A stretch of 64,000 bases of DNA from Apostichopus japonicus (GCF_037975245.1 NC_092578.1:19544321-19608320); one strand, 5' to 3'. Shown: positions 41,515-55,961, counted from the first letter of the stretch. Made by a program: numbers and translations. The notes: generated by a model from the sequence alone, not told the origin.

Positions 41515-44500
41515 TCAATTTCGAAATCTCACCTGCTTTGTAACGCTATATACTGACTACAATGTGTTCATTTCAACACGTATTTGTAGGTAAACGTTCA
41601 TTGTACAAACTGTGAGTAAACAAAGTAAGAACTTAAGACGACTGCATTTCACTTCGGCTCAAGTTTACAACGGGACAAGCATAACTATGTCCTATAGCTA
41701 TAGCCAATAGAGACTAAATTACATATTTATCACGATGATTAGGAATTTTTCAATTATTTGAAAATAATTTCAATGACAGGTTCTTTAACTTCATATCTTT
41801 CTTCTCTTCTCTAATCGATGACAAATCTCATTGACATTCCTTTGTATATCTTCTGACAGAGGACCGCAATTAGTCCTTGGGAATAAGACGAAAAAAACAA
41901 CTCTTAAAATAATCCTCAATAATAAGTCGGAAATGGGAAAAAATACTCCTACTGCAGTGTTTTGAGCAAAATATTAGGGAGAAACAAAAGGAGAAAATAA
42001 AGATTAATAATATATTTCGAGAAATTTCATCTCTCATCTTTATTATTATTTACTCACGTGTAATGAAAGAAGAAGGACTGACGTCATTATAGGTTGCTTT
42101 CTTTAAACTGACTTAGACAACCTTATAAGTTAATATCGGTGAGGTTGACTTTTGTCTATTCATTTCAACAATGGTTTATATCATGATTCGTTCGTTCTTT
42201 AGACGAATACACTTTTATTCCTCACAAGTCTGTGCGACTCAGCCTAACACTAAAGTACACCGGGAAAGCCCACTTCCCTTGCCCTGTTTCCGTCCTCTGT
42301 ATCATGGGAGGAAGTCCCATGCCCCAAAGAGCAGCGGCAGATTCTCAGGATAGTGAGATCGTACACTAGGACAATATGAGGAATCATTGTAACACTATAG
42401 AGGCTAAAAAGTCCAGTTTTGAACTCCTGGGTTCGAATCCTATGGATTTTCATTTTTCAATTTTCTAGTTTTTCAACACATGAACGTTTCAAATAGATTT
42501 CTGTATGTTACACGAATTGTCCACTTATAACCCGTTAAATGAAGCTAAATTGATTCCTATATTAAAACTGAACCTAATTCGTATAATAGTACAGTACGGT
42601 TTGTCTTTGTTTGACTTCTTAATATTGAAATAACATATTCCAAAAGAACTATTAGTTTGTTTTCCTCTCATTTTAACTATCGATTATTTCTAGAAATATA
42701 AAGTATCATTTCACCGTCTGAAGTTTAACTTTTATATTCACCTTCAATATACATCTTTTCCTTATCCATTGACAAAATTTATTTTTCTTTTAATATAAGT
42801 TTTTTTTTTGTTCTTTCTCTTGATTTCTCTAAAGCTTCCTTCTCTCCACGAACGTGACCCAATCCTCATAGCTACATCGATACGGCGTGTACTTTCACTC
42901 GTTTCTGCCAATGAACTAGACGTTATTAACGAAAGATACCATTTATTGTATAACTGACTATTGTCTGGTATTATTGATTCATTCGCTGTAAAACACAGTC
43001 AATTTGCTCACAACCGAAGAATTCGGGACATTGGGTGAACACCATCTGTCTTTCTTCTCATCATTGACCCGCCCTTCAACCCTCTTTAAAATAAAACGTT
43101 TATTATATTTTTTCTTCTTAATCTCCCATTTTATACCATTTCTTTACATACTTTGCGGATAAGCTTTATGGTGACGTAGGAATTTTAGCATATTGAGTTC
43201 CAACACTGAAGTTTATCTGTCAGTCAGTAGTACGATCGTGTGTTTTCTGTAATGGTAAAAACATTAAAAACAAATAATAATAAAACAAATACAATACTTA
43301 TGATTAATTGTTAAAGAAAACATTCCACCAGAACAAAAACCAAAAAACGTCAAATATTGTGGTTTCCGCTTTGAATTTTTGCTTTGTCGTTCAGAATCAT
43401 GCAACTACTGAAATAAGTGGATCAGAGTAAATTATGTCAAGGCCGAAATCTACTTGAAGCAAGTCTAATACTCTCGCAGTGATCAACAAAAACATTTTCA
43501 GAAAGAAGAACGCCTTTTTTTTGGGCTAATTTTAATGACGCATAACTAGTCATTTTCTAATTGAAATGTCTAAATGTCTAATTACTGAGGATTTTGAGGT
43601 TTCGTTATAAATGATCCTGTTTACTTTGCATATTTCCGTTACACCGTTCTCCTTTAACCAATCATAATGAGGCGATCATAATGCGATAAGTCTATAATTA
43701 ATACACGATGACGTCATACTTGTAAGGTTTTATATATGACTTGTGTAATTAATGCCATTTTTTTAAATAAGTTACTTAATTAGTGTCTTTCATAAGTAAA
43801 GATTTAGGGATATATAATTGATTTCTATATTTATTGGTCTTTTTTAGCGATCATTGAACCTTCATCACTGGTTGTTGAGTTCCGTGGACAATGCTTTTGA
43901 AGTTTAAATAACGTTATATGACTAACCTTTCGTCAACCTAACATTGTAGGGAGAGAGAGGGGGGGGGTGGGGGAGATAGTGGGAGTGGAGGGTGAGGGAG
44001 AGAGTCTGATATCCTAGATGGGTCTGCATTCTTCAGCCAGTTTGTCAGTTTGGTGTTCGAGGAATGATCAAAACACTGTTTTTTTTTTATTGATATCAAT
44101 TTGGCCAATTTGACCTTTGAACCTATTTTGAAGTCAGGAGTTGGATGTTCATCATGAGTGGACCGGTGATATCCATACATTCCAACCGAATAATAAGATA
44201 CAATTCATAAGCTATAAATATTCATATTTAATACATTTTACCTCCACTATCATAAAACGATTTTTTGTTGGTGCTCAAGATGGGCCATCATTTCTAAAGT
44301 CTGTAATGTATTTCTATGTGAGTACCAACGTGACTGCTTCGAAGCAGATAGATATCCGGTCACGAATTACTGGTCACGTGATGTTTCGTCATCTTTGTAA
44401 CTGTTCATCTTCATTCGTCTTCATCCGGCTAACCATTTGCAGCTCCCGTCAGTGTATATTCATCCCATACAAAGTTATCGCTATGCCAAAGATTGTCTTT

Positions 44501-44554
44501 TCTTAAAGCAGTTGTTTACTGTTATATATTATGACAATAATATGCAATCCGATA

Positions 44555-44947
44555 GATATACCTGTATTGTACTGCATTGTTAATTATACCTGCATTGTTA
44601 GTTATACCTGCATTGTCCTGCATTGTTAGTTATACCTGCATTGTCCTGCATTGTTAGTTATATCTGTATTGTCCTGCATTTGTAGATATACCTGCATTGT
44701 CCTGCATTGTTAGTTATACCTGTATTGTCCTGTAGTGGTAGATACCCCTGCATTGTCCTGCATTGTTAGTTATACCTGCATTGTCCTGCATTTTTAGTTA
44801 TACCTGTATTGTCCTGCATTTGTAGATATACCTGCATTGTCCTGCATTGTTAGTTATACCTGTATTGCCCTGCAGTTGTAGATACACCTGCATTGTCCTG
44901 CATTGTTAGTTATACCTGCATTGTCCTGCATTGGTAGATATACCTGT
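44555..44947. repeat. Minisatellite, 28-bp unit, about 13 copies
   Basis: Each unit contains two half-units of CCTGCATTGT plus TAGTTATA or TAGATATA, for example TACCTGCATTGTCCTGCATT. Variants alternate TGTAGATATA with TGTTAGTTAT, hinting at a longer composite period. Confidence 0.95.
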
Positions 44948-46432
44948 ATTTTTTTAGTGTCAGTCAAGATCCTTGTCTAGTGTAAACCTTCACTGTTGAG
45001 GACTGTTGTTAATTAAGGTAACCACCTTAAAAAAATAACAACCTCCCTGGTCATATGACGAAAGTTTGTCTAATTTCACTCTTCAAGTTATTTATCTTAT
45101 ATATCCTTGGTTTTCATCTACGGTCCCCTAGATACTATTAAGAATTGTTCACAGACCCCAGACATAGAGAGGACGACCTCATCCCGACCTTCACGGACCC
45201 CAGACATAGGGAGGATGACCCCAGCCTTCGATGGGATATAGGGGAAGGAAAATGTCTTTGCCTGAGATGACATTTTCATACTTGTTATGTCTTGATAATG
45301 TATATATGTCAACAAAATGTTTAACGGGTCCCTTCGGCTTGTACGGACCCCGTTTTCGTGATTCATCGAAGGATCGCCGGCCCCAACTTATACGGGAGCA
45401 AAGGGGTCCGCGGAGTCCAGTTTGAGAATGACAGTTCTTTAGGAAAATTTCCCAAGTAAGTAATATGTATTTACAATTTTGATGTACATTAGATTTGAAA
45501 TGTAAACTCATGAAAAGTGCCCTCGACATGAGCTCTTCTATAACAACAATGTCAAAATATTAACAACATTGTCCATATATCCAAATGCAATCGTTGATGG
45601 ACAAAAGACGTAACATGCTTTAACGTAGAATCACCATCTTGACCTATTTGAAGATCGGGACAGGACCATATTTTCGTCTTTCTGTGTTTGAAATGAATTC
45701 TAAGGTGGATTGTCTGTGAATTCACAGGGATTTGGATGACAGTCACATGTTCAAGCTTCCGTTCATGAATTATTCACTAGGAGATTTAAAGCTTCAACAC
45801 CCGACAGCTGTTCTCTGCACCTATATATCTGCTGTTGATGTCAGACTTAATCAATGTTAGTACATAGATTGGCACAGAAAAATAACAAGGAATGCGACTG
45901 CAAAGAGACTAGCTGTTATAGGAGCATGTTATACCGGTACGTGCTCTGATAAATAAATTTAAGCTGGTAACGACTACCATTCCTTTAATTTGCAAGAGCA
46001 AATGTCAGAATTTGACAGTAGAGGGAGTGAAATCTATAAAAAAAAACCAGAAAGTTTGAAGTTATATAAGCTAATGGTTACACGAAATTATGAATATGGA
46101 ATATCGATTAAAGTCGATAATAACATAAACTAAATCACTGATCTGTATTGTCGTGTTCAACGACTTGAGTAAGTTAAATGTAGAAAACTAACTAACGTTA
46201 ATTGCAATTTATGTTTTGTTCGACATGTGACCTCACTTTGTATTATAACGTCTTATGAGGAATCAAAACAGCTTATAGTTCGAGTATCTTGAAACACATT
46301 AAGGGTAACTGAAATCATGACATGTTATCTGAAAGCATTGACAGCTTTGCAACTGGCCATCTTCCTAGTGAAAAATACTTTCATTGACAGGTCAATCTAT
46401 GTTCTTGCCCCGACATGTGTAGGGTGTGTGTA
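44948..46432. other. Non-coding stretch, no gene seen
   Basis: A slightly GC-richer patch at about 45118-45430 has a short repeated ACCCCAGACATAG motif and overlapping minus-strand frames. None shows a domain or credible splice sites. Confidence 0.4.
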
Positions 46433-47686
46433 TAAAAGAAAGACAAACCGAGAACTGTAAAAGTAAGACAAAACTGAGAACTATAAAAGAAAAGACAAAC
46501 CGAGAACTATAAATGAAAGACAAACCGAGAACTATAATATAAAACAAACCGAGAACTATAAATGAAAGACAAATCGAGAACTATACAAGGAAGACAAACC
46601 TAGAACCTGAAAAGAAAGACAAACCGAGAACTGTAAAAGAAAGACACACCGAGAACTATAAAGACAGACAAACCGAGAAGTATAATAGAATGACAAACCG
46701 AGAACTATAATAGAAAGACAAACCAAGAACTATAATAGAAAGACAAATCGAGAACTATACAAGGAAGACAAACCTAGAACCTGAAAAGAAAGACAAACCG
46801 AGAACTATAAAAGAAAGACAAACCAAGAACTATACAGACAGAAAAACCGAGAACTATAATGGAAAGACAAACCGAGAACTATTATTAAAAGACAAACCAA
46901 CCGAGAACTATAAAGACAGACAAAGCGAGAACTATAATAGAATGACAAACCGAGAACTATAATAGAAAGACAAACCAACTGAGAACTATAATAGAAAGAC
47001 AACACGAGAACTATATAAGAAAGACAAACCAAGAACTATAATAGAAAGACAAACCAAGAACTATAATAGAAAAACAAACCGAAAACTATAAAAGAAAGGC
47101 AAAACGAGAACTATAAAAGAAAGACAAAACGAGAACTATAAAAGAAAGACAAAACGAGAACTATAAAAGAAAGACAAAACGAGAAGTATAATAGAAAGAC
47201 AAACTGAAAGCTATAAAAGAAAGACAAACCGAGAACTATTATAGAAAGACAAACCTAGGACTATAATAGAAAGACAAACCAACTGGGAACTATAATAGAA
47301 AGACAACACGAGAACTATATAAGAAAGACAAACCAAGAACTATAAAAGAAAGACAAACCAAGAACTATAATAGAAAAACAAACCGAAAACTATAAAAGAA
47401 AGGCAAAACGAGAACTATAAAAGAAAGGCAAAACGAGAACTATAAAAGAAAGACAAAACGAGAAGTATAATAGAAAGACAAACTGAAAGCTATAAAAGAA
47501 AGACAAACCGAGAACTATTATAGAAAGACAAACCTAGGACTATAATAGAAAGACAAACCGAGAACTATAAAGAAAGACAAACCGAGAACTATAATAGAAA
47601 GATAAACCCAGAACTATTAAAGAGGGACAAACCGAGACCTATAAAAGAAAGACAAACCGAGAACTGTAAAAGAAAAACAAACCAAG
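46433..47686. repeat. Large minisatellite, 25-bp unit, about 50 copies
   Basis: About 1.25 kb of tandem copies of a 25-bp unit containing GAAAGACAAACCGAGAACTA followed by TAAAA or TAATA. Rare variants (AACACGAG, AAACTGAAAG, AAATCGAGAACTATACAAGG) recur in the same order at offsets of about 280-304 bp and about 174 bp. The array therefore grew partly by duplicating blocks of several units. Purine-rich on the plus strand. Confidence 0.97.
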
Positions 47687-49293
47687 CCGATTCGCAATAT
47701 TGATTGCGACTATATATATACATATTGATACTTCCATAGCCTCTACTAGAATAATTGGTACTATGCTTGTATAATGTTACAGATACATGTACTCAATATA
47801 CTTGCCCTAATGTATCAGTAGTAAATGCAACATTTTTTTCTCACGATTCCCCAAATATAGAAACACTGTCTCTCTTTTGGCTGTAGAATAGCAATGACCG
47901 CTTTATATTCTTTATATAGAATATTTTATAAAGGTTCGACCCCCGCATAGCCCGCAGGATTCAGAATATAAACTGTATGCAGTCAGCATACCGCATTCTC
48001 TCCAGCCAATATTCTAATCTCTCGCCGCTTTTCAATAAATTGATGGGTTCCGGAGCTGTCCGAGAAGTTTAGTTTTAATGTCAACAATGCTTCCACACTT
48101 TAACAAAAACTTACAGATATCGTCAGCTACTGCCGATATGGTATTAAAAGTCTTTAAAGGGAGGGGGCGGAATCTTTATTTTAAAGTAGAGCTCTGTGCT
48201 TTTCATAAACAAATGTTCTCTCGAATTAAATTTGTAATAAAACAATCTGAATACGATTCTACCCCAGTTTATCACGCTGTCTCGGATGAAATTAGTCAAT
48301 AACAATATTAGGTCGGATTCTTATATGCAAATGAGCTAGATACATCTGCCAGTCAGTTCGGGAATGAATCCCTTTCGTAACAATTTCTTGTTTGATCTGT
48401 TCAAGTTTGGTTGTATTTTCTCAGTCAGTTTTTCGTTGTTAATTTACTGAATGTAAACGACAAAATATGACGCATGCGCTATATATCATAACAGCTGAAC
48501 AGGATATACAAACAAGAAATGGATAAGTTATTCAAAGTTCAAATCAACTTCAAATCCGATCAAATGAAAATAATTCATCTATTCGTCTTCATGGCTAGAA
48601 TTCCAATACAATTTGGATTTGAATGCAATCAGCTCTTAATATTCTTTGAGAATGAATACACTTGGGATTTGAATGAAAGTTATCGCATTTGGATACATTC
48701 TGCTATTTATATTCTTTGTCTCTGAGTACTTGTTATTTCAATGCAATCTGCTTTAATTGTTTTTTAATCGGAACACACTTTAATGTTTGTATAGACACTC
48801 ATCGTTGGATACATGGTAAATTATACTGTTACTCTGAAATTGACTGCAAGCAGTAGTTGAATTTAGATGAATACTGCTATCCATACACTTTAACTTTGCA
48901 ATACACTTTGATTCTAAGTACACTTTGAACTTCAAAACACTTCTAAGAACATAAGTATTATACAAAAAGATAATGCAAAGAGGAATATAGGGCCTATGCT
49001 TAATCAGAAATTTCAACAGATATATTTGCTCACCGAATTTAATCAACGTAGCAGAAGTATTAAGACTCAAACCGAGGCATTTTTCTTCGTGTTCGAATTC
49101 CCTTCCTTCCTATTTCGTCTTTTGAAATTTTGTAAACACAACTTTATTAAACCTTTTCGTGATATTGAAATGAATTTTGTTGCATCGGTTACAATACAAA
49201 TATTTGTTTTAATAGTCACGATTATCTCCTGTAGTTGCTAACATCTGAGAAATCTCATACTTTACTACCTTGGACATAATCATTATACATATT

Positions 49294-49295
<2 letters not shown>

Positions 49296-49329
<34 letters not shown>

Positions 49330-49415
49330 TATAAATATATATATATATAAATATATAAATATATATCTATATATATATATATTTTTATATATAAATATAT
49401 ACAAATAAATATATA

Positions 49416-49460
<45 letters not shown>
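49296..49460. repeat. (TA)n with TAAATA interruptions
   Basis: About 165 bp compound microsatellite mixing TA and AAATAAATA units. Confidence 0.95.
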
Positions 49461-49464
<4 letters not shown>

Positions 49465-49903
49465 TATCGTTTGAAACGTTCTTCAGTTATACTCTTTAAG
49501 CCACGATGACGTCATCACAAGCATACATATTTATCTTTTCGCCAACGGTGACCTTCCTGCTTATATCATTTAGCACGGCGGTCACTGCTTCCATCTCACC
49601 AAGATTGGAAATTTATTTTTGGATCTATAGCTACGATTGTGATTGATTTGGTCTATTCTTGACAAGAGTCCAAATATTTTTTGACCGAGTCTCATTGAGC
49701 AAGGTTCCTTTTTACTTTGCTTTTAGTTTGATTTAAGAAAAGAAAACTACAGAATTAATCGAAAATAGCTGAAAATAACTGTCCATGGGTTAAACATGAA
49801 CGTGTTGTACCTTTCTTTAAAGTTCAACAACATATTCAGCTACTATCAACAAATATATTTGGTAGTTCAAGAATGACTTAATTAAGATGAAGGTTTAAAT
49901 TAA

Positions 49904-49921
49904 ATATATATATATATATAT
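49904..49921. repeat. Short (TA)n tract
   Basis: Nine TA dinucleotides. Confidence 0.9.
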
Positions 49922-52385
49922 TTGTTATCTTGTGACAATATGCTTTAAGGAGCAGTTAATTAATCCAGATATCGAAAAAAGGGTATCTCACTGTTATACA
50001 CGGAGATGCTACAATCGTTTGATCAAAGGTGACTATTTTACAACAAGTCGTAATAACAGTCTCAGGCAAGATTTATTGGCATTTTATGTTGAGTCTTGCA
50101 TCTTGTAAACTATTTCTCATCATAGTATAAAGGGAGTCATACAAGTGTTTGCTAATCCATAAAACAGGTGGTTGCTCGGTGTTTTAAAACAATGGTCAAA
50201 GTCTAAAAAATAGAAGAGTAGACATAATCTGCAAATCATTTTTGATGTGAAAGGGTTGGTTATAACTGCCATGGTATACATTTGATTAGTTAAGTACATT
50301 TTAACTTCCAAACATTTAATAAAAATCGACTCTATTATTCTGCTTCAAACTTCAATTCCAATATTTTCCATTCAGAATCGGGATGCATCTTGATATGAGT
50401 ACACTGCAATCCTTGGTTTATTTATTACTTCAGAGCCCCTTAAGGTAACGCTGGAAAATATCGAATCCAAGGAAAAAAAGGAAAGAAAAAGAAATAAGAC
50501 CGAGAAGAAAAAAGCAAAACAACACAGCCTTTTGTTAGGGTGCAACTATGACGTCATGGCCCAAAAAGTCGAAAACGCTTTCCGGGAATTTAATGCAAAT
50601 CTCACAAGAATGCTCAGAATATGTTATTTGTTCTTAAAAAAATAAATTTAACCCCTGGAGTATATCCTGTTAACAATTTTTACAATATTTCTGCTCATTT
50701 TCTTGTTGAAGTAATTCAAAACTTTCTACAGATTTATTTTGTGTGTGTGGAGGGGTGGGGTGGGGGGGGGGTCCATTTAGCCACTGCTGTATCCACAGGT
50801 TAAAAATATCTTTAAAAAAGGTAAAACTCTTGATGTTTATTCTTAAAAGACTCTTGTGATTATGTCAATATGAAACAGCTTCCGTTCCGATACCAATGAC
50901 TTTGACGAATTTGTTTGTGTTCAATAAAGGGTATCCTAGAATCGATGTTAACTTCCATTCCCGACCTCCTTTTGATTACACAAAATCTATGACGTCATCA
51001 AAATAAACCCACCAGTGACGTCAAACTAACGCCACTTGCTCTGATTAATGAAAATGAACAGCAAATCTTGCATTACCTGAAATTAAATTATGACCCGGTT
51101 GAATCGCAAGTGATTGTCTTGAAGAGTGTGGTGGTCACGTAATCAGACCCTACGTAGGGGGAGGGGGTTCAATGACACGGTGTCAATCATTTACACTAAA
51201 ACACCAGTGAACTGAGTATATGTCGATGTGGAACTATTTTGAGCAATATGTTTTTGACAACTTACTGTTTACTGCAGAGGTCGTTTGTATTTGCACGCTA
51301 CGGAGCGGAAACATTTCGCTAGGGAATAAACTTTTCTTTGGATAGTTTTTTATTAAAGCAAGGGCTGCATTTGTAACAAGTTAGGTAAGACATAAAAAGA
51401 TAGCGTTTAGTTTGTTACATCATCGTTATTCTCATATGAGATGCTTCATTGGTCTTATAGTACCTCTTTGTAGTCTTATATGCCTCGAGAGCGGTCGCGA
51501 GGCCACCTCGGAACTTGCTGGTCTCGATTATGTCGAGTAGACATTTCGAAGTCATCTGAATAATAATAAATAACACAGAAAATCGCGCCTAAACAACTAT
51601 ACCCTCTAATCGCTTGTAAGAATTTTCTTTTTTCCAGCTCGTAAAACCTGTTTTATTTCCGTTCTATTTTCTTTAAAGAGAGAGACATTCCCCTCAAATG
51701 TTTACGTTCGATAAAATGCACAGAGAGAGAGAGACGGGGTGGGGGGGGGGGCGGGGTGAGTGTGGGGTGGCACGTGGTTTGAAAACGATTACAAACTACC
51801 AATTGGACTCTATTGCAGGGCGATTATGCTTATCTGTGTTCGTGACAAGGCTCATCAAAGTAGCTAGAAGAATAAGAGGCCCAGCTAATGAGAATTGACA
51901 TGCAGCCAGATAACCTTGAACAACAGATGTTATCAAAGGTGGTTATATATATAACTGCCGCGATTTCGCTCAAACTAGAATTGACAAGCTATGGTAGTCC
52001 TGAATGGACAAGTTTTCTTTATAATTCTAAACCGAAAAGTCAACCTATTTAGGTAAAAGTTTCAACTTTCTGCGAGATTTTGTTTAGATTGCCAGTGCGG
52101 CTAAAGTACCAAAATAGGACGACGAGATGAAATGGAATTGAAAATGGTGAGGAGGAGAGGGAGGGGGGAGGGAGGTGGAGGGTGGGGAAGGAAAGAGTAA
52201 GGGAAGAGCTAATTTTGGGGGGTGGTTTAATATCTGTAGAAAATTCACAGCTCTATAGCTTACAGTGCTTTCATTCACCTCTGACGTGATCTCGTCATTC
52301 CACACCGCCACTTTTATATAACCTAACGACCATACACCCAGGTAGGAGCAGATTGCACGAATCCAAACCCGCCGTGCACTGACGG

Positions 52386-52496
52386 GGCGCCGAATGAGCC
52401 GCCATATCAAGGCGCCGAATGATCCACCATATCAAGGTGCCGAATGAGCCGCCATATCAAGGCGCCGAATGAGTCGCCATATCAAGGTGCCGAATG
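52386..52496. repeat. 25-bp GC-rich tandem repeat, about 4.5 copies
   Basis: Copies of a unit containing GCCGAATGAGCCGCCATATC followed by AAGGC or AAGGT, differing by single substitutions. Recent-looking. Confidence 0.95.
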
Positions 52497-54474
52497 GAGG
52501 AGATATCCTTAGTTACGAGGAAATGTCCTAGTATCGTCCGTTGCACCAAATGCATCCGCCGCTCGTTTCAATGCTACAGTATGTTTATCTTTGATGATTA
52601 TACGGCTCTTTCATTGCTTGTATTTGGTAAACAAAAGTTTGGGATTATTTTCAGTTGCCTTCTATTTGCCTTTCATTATAGAGTATGGTGTAACTAGGGA
52701 GTTGCCTTTGAATTCCTTGGTATAACACTAGATGGTCAAGAGGTCAAGAGGTCAAGCCCAAATTGATCTGTTACTATGCAATACAACACGTTGATGTGAG
52801 ACAAGCAACTGGAGGGCGCCATTACATCTAAAAAAAGCTCTGTTAAAACTCATGATCAACGGAACATTGACATAGGCCTACTGTGAAACAACTCACGGAG
52901 TCTACTTCGCAATGGCATATGCTAGCTAGCTGGAAGGTAGGAGGGATGGGAAACGGGGGAATCCTCACATCATATGATGTATCCTCTTAATTACTGACTT
53001 ACTTACTTAGTCAGCTCAGCTGTCTAATCCTCACATCATATAAATGTATCCACTTAATTAAAGTACTTACTATCTTAATTACCCCCCCCCCCCCCAACCA
53101 CCCCACGGTTCAGACACTTTGATTGATGAGTCAGCTCAGCTGTTTAAAGGATACACATTTTAAAGTGTTATAGAAATATTGATAACAGTGTTTTTTCACG
53201 GACTACAAAATATCAAAATTAATTTATTCAAAAGCAATCCTTTATAGCAATAACAACCGATGTCGTATTCGGAGACACAATCGTTCGCATTGTCTTTATG
53301 AAACAAGGCAGTTTTATTGATATACATTTGAGTGAAAAAAAATGCATTGAATCTTGTGGTTAGTGCACAAGTGGTTTGTGAACTTGAACTATATATAACG
53401 GAATCCATGTTTAGCATTAATGTTGAATCATTCACTACATTAGTTTATGACTGAAAGAAAGGACTGCCACCGAAGTAAATGAATTCCATGTCGCGCATTT
53501 CTTTTCTTCATATTGTCAACGCGCGCATGAATACAGAAATGTTTCATTTTCTGCTTGTTTTAACACAAAATATGTCTGCTTGAACGTGAACATCAATACG
53601 CAAATTACTCTGAAGCTAAACACTGCTGCTTGTAACACCGGGAGCAAACACGCAAACTGACCCTCACGCAAGCACACACACACACATACAACAAAAGGAA
53701 AATGAAAGAAAGGTGTTTAGGTCGCCTTGTGGTACAGTGTTATTTGTATTGATTGTTTGTAAAACGCATATAAAACACAAGGTCGGTATTTTAGGTTGAT
53801 TAGCGAAACACAAGCAATTCCAATAATAATTTGTGGTCATTTCCATGAAGAGTGTGAAAAATAGCATTACAATATTATACTTGTAAACTTTTCTTTTTTG
53901 GTAATGTGCTGAAAGTGATTTCTAATAAGGTAGTTTATATTGCAGTTATCATATACAATTGCTTTAACATCCATTTTATAATACTTTCAATAGGACGGAA
54001 GATATTCAGTTGTATTCAATGTGCCAGTCAATAGTCTTTACTGCCTAATTATATTTTGCGATCAGCTACAATAAGCTTGACAGAAAAGAAAACCGTTTGC
54101 TTGATGGATGTATAAATGCCACAAGAGATATATTCACCTGAAACAAAGTTAAATCTCTGCCTAGACATACTTCATGTTCATGACAGTAATCAGACTGAGT
54201 AAGTCTCTATTGAAGTTTGAGGATATAACTACCAAGTATACACTGTTCGTTGTGATTGGATGATTGGACAACAGAGAAACTCCTGAAACTTTGAGCGAAA
54301 CAAATGGGACATGGCTGTTCAGCGATATTGATAGCAAACAGAAGAATTGAAAATTGAAATTGAAACAGAAAACGAAATGAAGGATTATTTAAAACTATTT
54401 GAACCATACTTGATCTTGAATGTACCCATTTGACTGAAAGTACAACCAGTGTCTTTGATGATTGGATAAGAAAA
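52497..54474. other. Region upstream of the core-1 galactosyltransferase gene
   Basis: No gene recognised. It includes a poly-C run near 53083 and should hold the promoter and any 5' UTR exon of the gene starting at 54475. No TATA box could be assigned with confidence. Confidence 0.4.
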
Positions 54475-54598
54475 ATGGCAGCGAAGTATTTGCCGATAAT
54501 TCTGCCAGTTATTTCTCTGTTCGCTGGATTCATCATACGTTGTCTAATTACGGTACATCTAGAGCATTATACTGAAGAGAAAACCAATGCTAACTTTG
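54475..54598 (+). CDS. C1GALT1: C1GALT1-like exon 1: tail and membrane anchor
   Basis: Encodes residues 1-41 and the first base of G42. The stretch [17 protein letters not shown] is the signal anchor. The donor TTTG|GTGAGT (phase 1) joins exon 2, which starts GT AAA CTT, and restores a Gly codon. Confidence 0.85.
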
Positions 54599-54646
54599 GT
54601 GAGTGCATTTGCTTTGGAAGACGTCAAGAAGCTATTTCATTTTGAG

Positions 54647-54693
<47 letters not shown>

Positions 54694-55765
54694 TGTTTAC
54701 ACGGGTCCAAAAATCGGGAACCGGGTACCCGAGAGCCGTTACCCGTCGGGTACCCGGGTACCCGGGAAAAAATTGTTTACCCTCGTGTATCACGATTTTC
54801 AAGAAATTACATATTAGATGCTATAATAAATGAATTATATTCTCTACTGACAATGTTTTCATGTTCAAAAACGTATGTGTAAGGTAAGGTATAAAACCTT
54901 CCTCAATAATTTCTATTTGCTTTTTTTCTGTCATAAACTTGTTAATTACTTAATATAATTAACATTCCTACTAATTAGTAGTTATGTTGTTAACATCGCA
55001 CTGCCGCCGCTGCTTATGCTAGCTCTCCACGTCTATTGGATCATACCATAAAATATCCCTTTACTTTAGCTCAGTTGTTACTACTACTATCTATTATGCA
55101 AGCCCAGGGTTCGCATTAGCCGCGAGATTACGCGATTCGCGCAATTTGATCGCATTTGGAATACACGATTAGTAAAAAGCCACTTGGATTATTATTTTTT
55201 AGTTATCCCGTTTATAATCCATAAACATGTCGTAAAATTCCTTGTCAGCCTTTCCTTCTATGAAATAAACGAATGAATAAATAATAATTTCTTCCACATG
55301 ATAGCCTTACACCACACTAAGTCAATGCATGAGAAATCTAGCAAAGCCTAACCATCTGGTTATTCGCTGAAATTGTGACGCAGTTATAAGATAGCCATGG
55401 AACACATTCATTATTGCTGTTACGTTCGACCACATGGTTGCCTAACACCACACTAAGTCAATGGGAAATCTGCCTAGCCGTAGATTTCTATAAAAAAAAT
55501 TTAAATCACACTTTGCGTAGGATTCGGGTAATAAATTAGGAACCGGGTAGAATCGCGTCGGGCGGGTACCTTCGTTATTGCTGTTATCTTCGACCACATA
55601 TTTTAGCCTAACACCACACTAAGTCAATGGGAAATCTGCCTAACCGTAGATTTGCACAAAAAAAAAAATTAAATCACACTTTTCGTAGGATTCGGGTAAT
55701 AAATTAGGAACCGGGTAGTATTACGTCGGGCGGGTACCCGGGTACCCGGATACCCCGTGCAAACA

Positions 55766-55835
<70 letters not shown>

Positions 55836-55836
55836 C

Positions 55837-55875
<39 letters not shown>

Positions 55876-55876
55876 C

Positions 55877-55914
<38 letters not shown>

Positions 55915-55961
55915 GTATATGTATATATATATATATGTATATATATATGTATATATATATA

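Larger units (their letters stand above)
47687..52385. other. Non-coding stretch, no gene seen
   Basis: It contains (TA)n/(TAAA) tracts at 49.3 and 49.9 kb and four TGACGTCA palindromes between 49.5 and 51.0 kb. The frames at 48078-48302 and 48519-48725 lack domains or convincing splice sites. Confidence 0.4.

Noticed and set aside
42354-42450. Second tRNA or SINE near GGTTCGAATCC
   Set aside because: The B box is good, but the upstream A-box match is imperfect and no acceptor stem pairs with the 3' side.
45118-45529. Overlapping minus-strand frames with GPYKPKGP
   Set aside because: Reads like a slightly GC-richer non-coding patch with a short internal repeat; no domain and no convincing exon boundaries.
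46805-47032. Repetitive hydrophobic minus-strand frame (VCLSIIVLGLSFYYSS-like)
   Set aside because: Derived from the 25-bp minisatellite; no start context, domain or splice sites.
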